This document shows positions 35,397 to 44,080 of a DNA stretch of 64,000 nt, one piece after another. The first letter of the stretch is position 1; each line of letters starts with the position of its first letter. Below the pieces are notes generated by a model, which searched no databases, had not been told where the DNA came from, and saw only the letters and a list, made by a program, of their open reading frames with translations. Both the position numbers and the translations under genes were made by a program. This stretch comes from Spirochaetaceae bacterium UBA6089 (GTDB lineage: Bacteria; Spirochaetota; Spirochaetia; Treponematales; Rectinemataceae), in NCBI GenBank assembly GCA_002435985.1, contig DIXD01000099.1, forward strand, positions 34,314 to 98,313. The letters run 5' to 3'.

Positions 35397-37139
35397 ATGA
35401 TGAAGTATATCAAGATTCGCGATGTAACCCTCCGAGACGGACAACAATCGCAGTTCGCAACACGCATGACCAACGAGCAGGTCAAAGCGGTCCTCGACGA
35501 TTATCGTCAGAGCCACTTCTATGCGATGGAAGTGTGGGGAGGTGCGGTCCCCGACTCGGTAATGCGTTTCCTTGGCGAAGACCCATGGGACAGACTCGCC
35601 ACCATCAAAAAAGGCATCGGCGATGCCTCAAAGATGACTGCACTCTCCAGAGGCCGAAACCTCTTCGGGTATACCCCCTATCCCGATTCCGTCATCGGGG
35701 GCTTTTGCAAGAACGCCATCGCCGCGGGTATCGATATCATGCGCATCTTCGATGCACTGAACGATATCGACAATATGAAATCCTCGATCCGTTTCGTGAA
35801 GGCAGCCGGAGGATTGGCCGACTGCGCGGTGTGCTATACCGTCGACCCTCGTTTTCACTTCAGAGATCGAGTCAATGCACTTTTTACCGGCAAAAAAATC
35901 CCACCAAAGATATTCACGGTTAGATATTATGTCCAAAAAGCGAAAGAGCTGGCCACGCTCGGCGCAGACATGGTCACCATCAAGGACATGGCCGGGCTCA
36001 TCGATCCTTCCACTGCCGCCGAACTCATCAAGGCGCTCAAAAACGAACTCGATGTGCCTGTCGACCTACACACGCACTGCACCCCCGGGTTCGGCGTGGC
36101 GAGTCTCCTCGCCGCCATGGTCAACGGTGTCGACATCGTCGATACTGCGGTGCTCTCATTCTCAGGCGGTCCTGCAGCGCCGGCCTACGAGATCATACGC
36201 ATCTTCTCCGATAGGCTTGGCCTTTCCACCGATGTGGATAATGCCGCCGTGGCGAGGATAGACAAACGTCTGCGACAAATACGCTCAGAACTCTCCGCAT
36301 ACGATCAATACAAAATGTTGCCTTTCGAACTCGATCTTTCCAAAGACAGCATTCCCCCCCATCTTTCAAGACTCTTCGACGACGCGCTCGAAGCAGCCGT
36401 GGGCGGAAAATATCAAAAATCGCTCGCCATCTGCCAGGCAATCGAAAAGGCATTCTCCTACCCCGAGCCCGACGAAATCGTACGGCATGCGCAGATACCA
36501 GGCGGCATGTATACCAACATGATGACTCAGCTCAAGGAGGCAAAGCTCGAGCAGCACCTGAACGAAGTGTTGCGCCTTGTGCCTCGCGTGCGCCTTGACT
36601 CGGGACTACCGCCGCTCGTGACTCCCACGAGCCAGATTATAGGCGTTCAGGCGGTCAACTGCATCGTTAGCCTGCATCAGGGCAAGGACATGTACGAGAA
36701 TGTATCGAAGAATTTTGCGGAACTCATCCTCGGCTCATACGGGAAAACTCCATGGCCCGTCGACCCTGAATTCCGCTATAAAATTTGTGGCACGCGCGAG
36801 GAAAAGCCCTACGACACAAGCCAATACAAGCCTCAGGACAATCCTCCTGTGGCCGAAGCGGGAGGGATGCTTCTGGCCCTCAATGAAAAAGAACAGCTCC
36901 TCCTCGAGCTTTTCCCTTCGGTGGCGACAAAATTTCTCAGAAACAAAAGAATCGAAGAGTGGAAGAAAATGCACCCCAAAGAGGCAGTCTCGCAGCCCGA
37001 CGGAGGAGCCACAGACACACCGAGCTCGCCCTACGAAGCATCCGATTACGAACCTTCGGACGGCGAACCGCCTTCGTTCTGGGAAAATGCCCCTAACTGG
37101 GCGGGCTGGACGGATGCCATCGTCACCGCCGCACAATAA
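35397..37139 (+). CDS. Pyruvate/oxaloacetate carboxyltransferase (transcarboxylase 5S/OadA-like)
   Basis: A 580-residue carboxyltransferase of the OadA/PycB/transcarboxylase-5S family. The metal site begins IRDVTLRDGQQSQFATRM. The carbamylated lysine is the K of MVTIKDMAG and the histidine metal ligands are in DLHTHCTPGFG. There is no C-terminal biotin domain; the tail is an acidic, Ser/Pro-rich linker ending in a short WENAPNWAGW segment. The separate biotin carrier at 26.3 kb is its probable partner. It would carboxylate pyruvate from biotin or decarboxylate oxaloacetate. A second ATG at 35400 has better spacing from GGAG. Confidence 0.88.
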   Translation: MMKYIKIRDVTLRDGQQSQFATRMTNEQVKAVLDDYRQSHFYAMEVWGGAVPDSVMRFLGEDPWDRLATIKKGIGDASKMTALSRGRNLFGYTPYPDSVIGGFCKNAIAAGIDIMRIFDALNDIDNMKSSIRFVKAAGGLADCAVCYTVDPRFHFRDRVNALFTGKKIPPKIFTVRYYVQKAKELATLGADMVTIKDMAGLIDPSTAAELIKALKNELDVPVDLHTHCTPGFGVASLLAAMVNGVDIVDTAVLSFSGGPAAPAYEIIRIFSDRLGLSTDVDNAAVARIDKRLRQIRSELSAYDQYKMLPFELDLSKDSIPPHLSRLFDDALEAAVGGKYQKSLAICQAIEKAFSYPEPDEIVRHAQIPGGMYTNMMTQLKEAKLEQHLNEVLRLVPRVRLDSGLPPLVTPTSQIIGVQAVNCIVSLHQGKDMYENVSKNFAELILGSYGKTPWPVDPEFRYKICGTREEKPYDTSQYKPQDNPPVAEAGGMLLALNEKEQLLLELFPSVATKFLRNKRIEEWKKMHPKEAVSQPDGGATDTPSSPYEASDYEPSDGEPPSFWENAPNWAGWTDAIVTAAQ

Positions 37140-37156
37140 CGCGACCAGGAAAGATC

Positions 37157-37179
37157 AGCGCCGACCCTGGCGCGGCGCT
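37157..37179. terminator. GC hairpin between convergent genes
   Basis: AGCGCCG (37157-37163) pairs with CGGCGCT (37173-37179) across a 9-nt loop, between the 5S-like gene and murI. There is no T-run, so termination is possible but weakly supported. Confidence 0.35.
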
Positions 37180-37189
37180 TGCAATTTGA

Positions 37190-37987
37190 CTAAGCCTCAA
37201 GGCGGCGGATGCTGCGCGGCTCTGGGATTCCGAGCCTCGCCATTATCGAACGATATGACTCAGGATTTCCTGAGGTGACGAGATCGAGCGAGGCTGTGGC
37301 AGCATTCGCCGAGTCGGCAGTCTCTCTTCTATTCCGAGAAAAAAGCCGCACCACCGCATCTGTCTGTAAGTCGGCCGGATCGATGAAGTCGATATCCGGC
37401 GCAAGGGATTTGAATATATCCATCACAATCGGGTAATGTGTACACCCTAAGAGGACCGTCTTGACGGGCTGTACTGCTTCGAGCCTCTGCAGCATCGAGG
37501 CGATTTCATCGCGAATGGCCTTTTCGTCGTCGATCGCCCCATCGATGAGGGCTGCGAGCCTAGAGCTTGCGACTCCGTGCACCTTCACTGCGGGATTCAA
37601 CTCCCTCACGCGCGCCGCATGCAGGCCAGACTTCACCGTAAATTCAGTAGCAAAGAGCCCCACGTCGGACTCACCACGTCCAGCCAGCGCCTCTGCCGCC
37701 GGGCTTATGATATCGACAAGTGGCACACTGCTATACGGCCGCACTTGATCGGCTATCGCCGAAATCGTGTTGCAGGCGATCGCAACCGCCTCGACGCTGT
37801 ATTCCGAGAGCAGCGTCAGCATGCGCATCGTAAGTGCAACTATCTCGGCAGCAGACCGGTTGCCGTACGGCATGTTCGCGTTGTCGCCCACATAAATAAC
37901 ATCGAAAGGCATCCCTCTCACAAAGAGGCTTCGCACCACCGTAAGTCCGCCTATGCCGCTGTCGATGATTCCGATTTTGTGTCGCAT
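37190..37987 (-). CDS. murI: Glutamate racemase
   Basis: A 265-residue MurI making D-glutamate for peptidoglycan. It opens MRHKIGIIDSGIGGLTVVRSL; the first catalytic cysteine is in AIACNTISA and the second in LLGCTHYP. GDNANMPYGNRS is the standard substrate loop. The start at 37987 fits the family N-terminus. A GTG nine codons earlier sits directly on a GAGAGG stretch. The chosen ATG has no ribosome site, and a TATACT lies 7 nt before it. Confidence 0.92.
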   Translation of the reverse strand: MRHKIGIIDSGIGGLTVVRSLFVRGMPFDVIYVGDNANMPYGNRSAAEIVALTMRMLTLLSEYSVEAVAIACNTISAIADQVRPYSSVPLVDIISPAAEALAGRGESDVGLFATEFTVKSGLHAARVRELNPAVKVHGVASSRLAALIDGAIDDEKAIRDEIASMLQRLEAVQPVKTVLLGCTHYPIVMDIFKSLAPDIDFIDPADLQTDAVVRLFSRNRRETADSANAATASLDLVTSGNPESYRSIMARLGIPEPRSIRRLEA

Positions 37988-38051
37988 GAGAGTAGTATAG
38001 AGACATGCTTCCACCTCTCTGTCAATTGAGAGGCATGCCGGAAGCGAATTC

Positions 38052-38810
38052 CTATTCCGTCACAAGGTCGAATTCTATAGTTACCGAGGCATCGATATCG
38101 AGTTCGCCGGGACTGTAGAAAACCGGGCTCCTCTCCGCCGCCAATAATATGCCATCATCCCCAGCATCGAACGCTGAGAAAGAATCTCGTATGTCCACGG
38201 ACACGGGAGCACCGATCCGGACACCAAGCGCCGCTGCTGCCGCATCCGCCTTCATCTTCGCATCCGTACAGGCCGCCTCGATGAGCTTGGTCTTAAAGGA
38301 CTGCATGTCCTTGCGATCAAAGGAAAGAGAGCGGATCGCATTTGCCCCCGCGCTCATTGCAACATCCACCAAGTCCGCTACCGACGGCAGGTCCGAGACT
38401 TCCACGTTGATCCTCGTTTCGGCTCTATATCCTATGACGACATTCTGTTTGTCCTTGTGTGTGCTGTACACGGGCGACACGCGATATGAGCTCGTCTTCA
38501 TCCTGGACCTATCGATGCCAGCCTGCGACAGGGAGGCGAGCACATTCGAGGCCCGCTCGGCAAGGGTCTCCTGGGCCTTCGCCGCTGTATCGCTCTGTGT
38601 TTCCACACCGAGAGTCAGATATGCGACATCGGGCTCCACAGACATCGTCGCCTTGCCCTGCACTCGGATACTGCGCTTTTGCACCGGCATCCCTGGGGCA
38701 GGGACGTCCATCCCCTGAGCCGCTGCTCTACCCGCAGAGACAAGAAGCACCAGCACGACTATCCCAATGCCCACAAATCTCACGCTACGCGCTGCCTGCA
38801 TTGTTCTCAT
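38052..38810 (-). CDS. SIMPL (DUF541) domain periplasmic protein
   Basis: A 252-residue exported protein. A signal peptide or anchor covers about residues 11-32 (FVGIGIVVLVLLVSAGRAAAQ). The SIMPL domain starts RSIRVQGKATMSVEPDVAYLTLGVETQ, the typical first strand pair. It is related to YggE-like envelope proteins of poorly known role, sometimes tied to oxidative stress. It overlaps the esterase gene by 26 nt, so it is probably part of a TetR-esterase-SIMPL unit. Confidence 0.87.
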   Translation of the reverse strand: MRTMQAARSVRFVGIGIVVLVLLVSAGRAAAQGMDVPAPGMPVQKRSIRVQGKATMSVEPDVAYLTLGVETQSDTAAKAQETLAERASNVLASLSQAGIDRSRMKTSSYRVSPVYSTHKDKQNVVIGYRAETRINVEVSDLPSVADLVDVAMSAGANAIRSLSFDRKDMQSFKTKLIEAACTDAKMKADAAAAALGVRIGAPVSVDIRDSFSAFDAGDDGILLAAERSPVFYSPGELDIDASVTIEFDLVTE

Positions 38811-39795
38811 CCTTCAACCTCCCTCTTGCGAACTCCAACACCGAACCGATATCGATACACTGCGCCTGTGTGGCCACAATCCCCATAATCTGCTCCACCG
38901 CATACCCCGACTCACGAATCGGTAGAAGCATCCAGACATGGAGCATTCCTTCATATTCATAATAATCGAGCTTGGCACCAGTTACCACACAGATATCTCT
39001 GAATTTCCGGCAATCGGCCAAGAGAAGGTCCTTTGTTCCGATAAAGAGGCTCAGAGGAGGAAGATCCTCAAAGTGTCCGTATATGGGGCTTATTTCCATA
39101 CGACGCGGATTTGAGCGGCCGGCCCAGGCTTTTCCTGCAACCCGTAGCGCCTCGACGTTGAGGAAAGGGTCAGCCGGCGAAAGCACCTCGATCTGTGGGT
39201 TCTCGAGAGTCACATCGAGCCACGGACTGAGCATGATCACCGATGCGGGCATAGCCAGATGGGCATCCCTCAGCGTCTGCACGAAGCCGAGAACAAGCCC
39301 GCCTCCTGCCGAATCTCCCATCAGTATAATGGATGCACATGGCAGGTACTCTCCCATGCGTTTCCAGAGTGCAAAGAGCACTCGGTAGGCCTCCGACCAG
39401 CGATGCTCAGGCGCTAGAGGATAGTCCGGCGCAATGATCACGCTCTTTGTCTTCTCCGCGATTTTGCCAAGAAAATTCCAGTGCTGTCGGGTAAAAGTCG
39501 CGACATACGAACCTCCGTGCAGATACAGAATGCAGTGTTCACAGCCATCGATGCGAGGGATGAGTATATGCACCCTGGACTGTTCGACGCTGAAACTTCT
39601 CACATCGAGTCTGGCGCGTATGCCGCGCGGGGGGTCCGGCGACAGAAGGCTCTTCGTGTATTGGCGCACGATGAACCGAGGCCGTGAGGCATTGGGGCCA
39701 AGGCTGACCCCCGCACGCCGAAAGACCTGCTCGACCAGCATGCTGCGGATGCTCTGTGGCTCGCGGTGGATAAAAATCATCGGTGCCCCGAACAT
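38785..39795 (-). CDS. Alpha/beta hydrolase, hormone-sensitive-lipase-like esterase
   Basis: A 336-residue esterase of the HSL (family IV) group. The oxyanion-hole motif HGGSY, the nucleophile elbow GDSAGGG, the acid in IGTKDLLLADCRKF and the histidine in GMLHVWML make a complete triad. A cap of about 90 residues precedes the core. It hydrolyses short acyl esters in the cytoplasm. It overlaps the TetR regulator gene by 19 nt, so it is probably controlled by it. Confidence 0.88.
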   Translation of the reverse strand: MFGAPMIFIHREPQSIRSMLVEQVFRRAGVSLGPNASRPRFIVRQYTKSLLSPDPPRGIRARLDVRSFSVEQSRVHILIPRIDGCEHCILYLHGGSYVATFTRQHWNFLGKIAEKTKSVIIAPDYPLAPEHRWSEAYRVLFALWKRMGEYLPCASIILMGDSAGGGLVLGFVQTLRDAHLAMPASVIMLSPWLDVTLENPQIEVLSPADPFLNVEALRVAGKAWAGRSNPRRMEISPIYGHFEDLPPLSLFIGTKDLLLADCRKFRDICVVTGAKLDYYEYEGMLHVWMLLPIRESGYAVEQIMGIVATQAQCIDIGSVLEFARGRLKDENNAGSA

Positions 39796-40403
39796 GCGGG
39801 GAAATACCTCTCGAAAGGTTTTAAGAGTTTTTCATATGCAAGCAAAAGATCGACCTCAAAGGCACTTTCATCCGCCGAGCCCCATCCGAGATGAATGTTG
39901 TGCACCAACGCCGCAACCAGAACCTGAAAAAGATAGATGTGCCGACGGAGCTCCTTTTCTATTTCCTTGTCGACAAGCTGCTCCAACACATTCTTAAATG
40001 TAGATTCATAACACTCAATGAAAGGAGAAAGATCGGAACAGGGTGCAAAATTCACAAAGACAAGAGAGTATATCTGCGGATATTGCTTGGAAAACACGAG
40101 CAGCCTTCTTCCAATCTCTACATACGCAAGAAGAGGACAGGAAGACTCCTTCTCGAAATACTCTTTTAAATCATTCTGGATCGCCCCAAAGGCCTTTTTG
40201 TACGCCATCCTGACAGAGGCATGTACAATTTCTTCTTTGTTCGTAAAATAATTATAGAGCGTCATAGGAGAAACCCCGAGACGGGCGGCAAGCTTCCTTG
40301 TGGAAAACTTTTCGTAGCCGACTTCGCAGATAAGGTCGATTGCCGCATCGATGATCTGGTGTTCGTCCTCGAAAAAACGTTCTCTACTCATAATCTTATT
40401 CAT
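39777..40403 (-). CDS. TetR/AcrR-family transcriptional regulator
   Basis: A 208-residue TetR-type repressor. The helix-turn-helix covers about residues 17-63 (IIDAAIDLICEVGYEKFSTRKLAARLGVSPMTLYNYFTNKEEI). The remainder is the helical ligand-binding and dimerisation domain. It heads the esterase-SIMPL unit. An inverted repeat TATTGA-N18-TCAATA at 40405-40434, just before its start, could be an autoregulatory operator, though this is weak. Confidence 0.9.
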   Translation of the reverse strand: MNKIMSRERFFEDEHQIIDAAIDLICEVGYEKFSTRKLAARLGVSPMTLYNYFTNKEEIVHASVRMAYKKAFGAIQNDLKEYFEKESSCPLLAYVEIGRRLLVFSKQYPQIYSLVFVNFAPCSDLSPFIECYESTFKNVLEQLVDKEIEKELRRHIYLFQVLVAALVHNIHLGWGSADESAFEVDLLLAYEKLLKPFERYFPACSGHR

Positions 40404-40559
40404 ATATTGAAGGAAGCATGCATCAAAGTCAATATAAAAAGATTATGTATCGTGTAAGAATTCATTACTGTGAAAACAAATAGTTGAGTAATTGGATACA
40501 GAATTATCCTCGGGATCAGCCGAACACAGAGGCATATGCACGGCATCAAGGTGCAGCCC

Positions 40560-41186
40560 TCAATCCAGGCTGGTCAATGCTTCTCCTCCCGAATTCAACA
40601 ATACCTGTGAAACTCTGATGAGCGGCATTGATGGAGGCAGCCCTAGCCGCTTCTTTATACCCTCAACCGAATCGCCCTCCGCCGAACTGCCCTCAGCATA
40701 CACGGCGACGAGCCCTTCGTACCTCAAATGCAGAGCCCTGATTTTCTGTGCGCAGATCTTGTAGCAGTGGTAAAACTGAATGCCGTGCTTTATGCACGAA
40801 TAGTCGAATAGAAAATCGAGCTCTGCGGGGCCCAGCAAGAGGAGGCCTGTATACCCACTGCGTCCGAGCGACTCGATAAAACCATCGATCTTTTTTCGAT
40901 ACAGTGAAGCGTTCCTGGAAGCCCGCATAAAATAGTCCACCGTGCGCACGGCGATCTCTTCCATGCCGGAAGGTGTGAGCGCATACTTGATTTTGCGGCC
41001 GTTGACGTGCAAAAGCTTGACCCAGCCCCGCTCGATAAAGCGCTTCAAAAGCGTGTTGGTCAGACCGAGCGACAGTCCAGACGTAGTTGCAAGCTCGCGC
41101 TGCGAGACGAGCGCGGGGCTGTTCCCCTCTTCCATCGCACTATAGATCGACTCGAGGAGCTGCAATTCCGGATTGTCGGGACTCAT
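40560..41186 (-). CDS. Winged-helix (MarR-like) regulator
   Basis: A 208-residue protein with a winged-helix N-terminal domain (SQRELATTSGLSLGLTNTLLKRFIERGWVKLLHVNGRKIKYALTPSG in pieces, about residues 28-75). A C-terminal domain of about 110 residues contains LLLLGPAELDFLFDYSCIKHGIQFYHCY and is not assigned. Similar proteins are found near polysaccharide and lipopolysaccharide genes in spirochaetes, so control of the divergent ManC gene is possible. A promoter TTGCCC-16-TATAGT lies at 41228-41201. Confidence 0.7.
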   Translation of the reverse strand: MSPDNPELQLLESIYSAMEEGNSPALVSQRELATTSGLSLGLTNTLLKRFIERGWVKLLHVNGRKIKYALTPSGMEEIAVRTVDYFMRASRNASLYRKKIDGFIESLGRSGYTGLLLLGPAELDFLFDYSCIKHGIQFYHCYKICAQKIRALHLRYEGLVAVYAEGSSAEGDSVEGIKKRLGLPPSMPLIRVSQVLLNSGGEALTSLD

Positions 41187-41200
41187 GTGTTGTTTTCTAT

Positions 41201-41228
41201 ACTATAGCGAACCCTAGAGGCCGGGCAA
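41201..41228 (-). promoter_or_regulatory. Predicted promoter of the winged-helix regulator
   Basis: On the minus strand TTGCCC (41228-41223), 16 bp, TATAGT (41206-41201), about 15-20 nt before the ATG. Confidence 0.45.
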
Positions 41229-41353
41229 GACCGCTTCGACCTAAGGGGTGGAGCTCTCGCGCACACATCTGGGCTTTTTCTTGGAATTTTGCTGATCCTC
41301 TATGCGCCGTTCATCGCATTCTCGGAAGAGAGCGTAGTCTACACAAAGACGTA

Positions 41354-41417
41354 TGCTATAATGCGCACAAGAAGGCTGGATTTCTGCCACGCGGCTGATC
41401 ACCCTTCGGTGGTGATC
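41354..41417 (+). promoter_or_regulatory. Extended -10 promoter and leader hairpin of manC
   Basis: TG-C-TATAAT (41354-41362) is an extended -10 element with consensus hexamer and no good -35. In the leader, GATCACC (41397-41403) pairs with GGTGATC (41411-41417) across 7 nt, ending about 20 nt before the ribosome site of manC. Confidence 0.5.
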
Positions 41418-41447
41418 GCTGCTTCAATACCTGATCAGGAGAATCCG

Positions 41448-42473
41448 ATGGTCAATTTGATCTTGTGCGGCGGGTCGGGGACTCGTCTGTGGCCATTGAG
41501 CCGCAAAAAGATGCCCAAGCAGTTCGTCCGTATTTTTCGGGACAAGTCGCTCTTCGAGGAGACAGTCTCTCGGAATAAACCACTCTGCGAAAAATTTGTG
41601 GTGGCGACGAACATCGAGCACTTGCCGCTTGTAGAAGAGCAGATGGCGCGGATGGGCATCGACAATGTCGAAGGGCTCCTCGAACCCTCAGGCCGGAATA
41701 CAGCCCCGGCAATAGCCCTCATCCTGCTGGGGCTTCCTCGGGACGAACTCGTGCTCGTCTCCCCTTCCGACCACCGCATTGCCAAACAGGATCAGTACAT
41801 GAAGGCCGTCAATCGGGCAGCCGAACTGGCATCGCAGGGATTCCTCGTCACCTTCGGCATCAAGCCCCAATATGCCGAAACCGGCTACGGCTATATCGAG
41901 GCGGATGGGGAGAATGCCCTGTCATTTCGAGAAAAACCAGACAGAACAACGGCCGAGTCCTATCTGGCATCTGGCCAGTATTACTGGAACAGCGGCATGT
42001 TTGTGTTCAGCGCCGGCACCTTGTTGGATGAGCTGTCGCACTGTGCTCCAGAGCTCTTCGCTACGGTACGACGCACCTATGAGCTGGCCGAAAAAGGGCG
42101 CCTTTTGCGCCCTCGACCCGAAGACATGGTGGCCATTCCCAGCATATCGATCGACTATGCCGTCATGGAGAAAAGCAACAAAGTCAAAGTTGTGGTCTGC
42201 GATCCGGGGTGGAGCGACCTCGGGAGCTTCGACGCCCTGTATGACGAGACGAAGAAAGATGGGGAGAATGCGGCGCTTTCGGGCGACGCCATCCTCATGA
42301 ATTCCCGGCGTTGCCTGGTAGTGGGAGGAGAAAAGCCCATTATCCTTGAAGGAGTCGAAGATCTCATCGTCGTGCAGACCGACGACGCAACCCTCATTAT
42401 GCGCCGTGGCCAAAGTCAAAACGTGCGCGAGGTGCTCAAGGTAGTTGCCGAAAAAAGGCCCGATCTCTTATGA
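41448..42473 (+). CDS. manC: Mannose-1-phosphate guanylyltransferase
   Basis: A 341-residue nucleotidyltransferase making GDP-mannose for glycan synthesis. It opens NLILCGGSGTRLWPLSRKKMPKQF, the pyrophosphorylase loop, and has SPSDHRI, SFREKPD and YWNSGMFVF, all ManC blocks. There is no C-terminal isomerase domain, so it is the monofunctional type. The start at 41448 has AGGAG upstream at good spacing; an earlier in-frame ATG lies before the promoter and is rejected. Confidence 0.9.
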   Translation: MVNLILCGGSGTRLWPLSRKKMPKQFVRIFRDKSLFEETVSRNKPLCEKFVVATNIEHLPLVEEQMARMGIDNVEGLLEPSGRNTAPAIALILLGLPRDELVLVSPSDHRIAKQDQYMKAVNRAAELASQGFLVTFGIKPQYAETGYGYIEADGENALSFREKPDRTTAESYLASGQYYWNSGMFVFSAGTLLDELSHCAPELFATVRRTYELAEKGRLLRPRPEDMVAIPSISIDYAVMEKSNKVKVVVCDPGWSDLGSFDALYDETKKDGENAALSGDAILMNSRRCLVVGGEKPIILEGVEDLIVVQTDDATLIMRRGQSQNVREVLKVVAEKRPDLL

Positions 42474-42549
42474 AATACATACGGAATTACATAAAAAAAA
42501 GCGACCGCTCAGCATCCATTTCAGCCCATAAAATCTTCATTCTTAGAGC

Positions 42550-44019
42550 CTACTCTGTCACCCCCACGCTAAGTCGCTGCACAACCACCAGCGAGACACT
42601 ATACACCGGATTTCCGGCGCTGCTCTTCCAGTCCAACGAAACCGCGCATCGCAGGAGTGTCGAATGGCGTACCAAGTAGTCGAAGGAGACGTCTGAGTGT
42701 GCAACATAGGTCATGGGGCTCTGCGGCCCGAGCCAATTGTCCGCATAGGGAGCCTGGTAGGTGGTCTCACCCGATTCAGCGCCGAGTATCATGAAATAGG
42801 TCCGCCAAAAGACAGCCGTACGCGATTTCGCATAGGCGAGCCGCGCCGAGAACATCATCCGATCCGGGCCGAGTGGGTACGAAAACCATGGTTCCACCGT
42901 ATGCCAGCCTATACTGTTCGTCTGAAGGAAATAGCGCGAAAAATACGCCTCGTTGGGAGCGTTCGAACTGCGTCGGTAGAGGTAGGTCGATGCCCAGTAC
43001 CACTCTAGGCTAGCCAGAAGCTCACCTTGTAGATGGGAAGAGCCTACGCTGATCCCATAGTCTTTTCTGAAAACGTGTGGGCGGGCGTAGTCCGAGGCAG
43101 ACAGAATTGCCCACTCGAGGCCGGCATGGAAGCCGAAGGCGTTGGGATTCGAGGAGGAGCTTTCCGTGGTAAGCTGGAAGTCGTCCATGAGCACTTCCCC
43201 ATACAGGCGAAAATCAGGCGCCGGCCTCAGTTCGGCATCGAGCTGGGCCATGACGTTCGAGCCGCTCGAAAAAAGATGGTGATAGATAAGAAAAGGTCCG
43301 ATATCCTGAAAGTCGAGCGAATCTTTGGTTAGGAGGTTATATTCGGAAAAGCCCAGAGACCATAGGAGAAACTCCGCCTGTAGGCGATGCATGAACAGGT
43401 ATTTTCCATCATTCGACCGATTTAAGACATTGATCGCAAGAAAGTCATAATTCAACAAACCTGGCCCGAGCATCGCCGAGAGACCGCTCATGGCATGGTC
43501 ATACCATGGGTTCTGGCTAGACACCGTCAGCGAATAGTCGCCGGGGCCGAGATTGATGGCTCTCCTGCCGAGCGAAAAATGCCAGCCTTGCCCTTCTCCT
43601 TCAAGAAAGCCGACACTCGGATAGTTGTTGGAGGCACTGGGGGTTCCCCAATCGTGGGAGACAAGCAGATTTGTCAGCGAACCGCCCAGCAGCAGTTCTC
43701 CCACGTCCTGCTGAAGCTCGACCGACATCGCCGCAAACAGCGGTCCCGTGCGCAACTGGAAACCAAGGGTGGCAAGCGCAGGGCGCGCATAGAACCATTC
43801 AAGATCCTCAGCGCTCACTGTGTATTGTGTGCTCAGCGCCGGACGATTGGTCAGCTCCACAAGAGGTGCGATGTCAAACCACAGGCCAGCGGCGCTCTGA
43901 CCGGAACGGCTCGTGGCGGCCTCTTCGGCGCCCGCGAGCATTTCGGCGGCGCCCAACAAACTCGCCCACAGCGCTATTTTCAGCGCAGCGCGGCAGGCGC
44001 TCCTTACAAAAGCCTTCAT
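42550..44019 (-). CDS. Outer-membrane beta-barrel, Wzi-like (copy 1)
   Basis: A 489-residue exported protein with signal sequence MKAFVRSACRAALKIALWASLLGAAEMLAG. Alternating amphipathic strands rich in Tyr/Trp fill the rest, as in beta-barrels. The pieces GRRAINLGPGDYSLTVSSQNPWYDHAMSG and MAQLDAELRPAPDFRLYGEVLMDDFQL (read separately) match corresponding places in the next gene and recall capsule-assembly Wzi proteins. Function is unproven; a surface glycan or lipid-associated barrel is likely. GGAAGG lies 7 nt before the chosen ATG. Confidence 0.6.
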   Translation of the reverse strand: MKAFVRSACRAALKIALWASLLGAAEMLAGAEEAATSRSGQSAAGLWFDIAPLVELTNRPALSTQYTVSAEDLEWFYARPALATLGFQLRTGPLFAAMSVELQQDVGELLLGGSLTNLLVSHDWGTPSASNNYPSVGFLEGEGQGWHFSLGRRAINLGPGDYSLTVSSQNPWYDHAMSGLSAMLGPGLLNYDFLAINVLNRSNDGKYLFMHRLQAEFLLWSLGFSEYNLLTKDSLDFQDIGPFLIYHHLFSSGSNVMAQLDAELRPAPDFRLYGEVLMDDFQLTTESSSSNPNAFGFHAGLEWAILSASDYARPHVFRKDYGISVGSSHLQGELLASLEWYWASTYLYRRSSNAPNEAYFSRYFLQTNSIGWHTVEPWFSYPLGPDRMMFSARLAYAKSRTAVFWRTYFMILGAESGETTYQAPYADNWLGPQSPMTYVAHSDVSFDYLVRHSTLLRCAVSLDWKSSAGNPVYSVSLVVVQRLSVGVTE

Positions 44020-44080
44020 TGTACTGCCTTCCACACCACCTGGTACAACAAACCTGAAACAACCCCTGGCCGCGAACGGA

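Noticed and set aside
35397..37139. Truncated oxaloacetate decarboxylase alpha lacking its biotin domain.
   Set aside because: Transcarboxylase 5S and PycB-like proteins naturally lack it, and a separate biotin carrier is encoded nearby.
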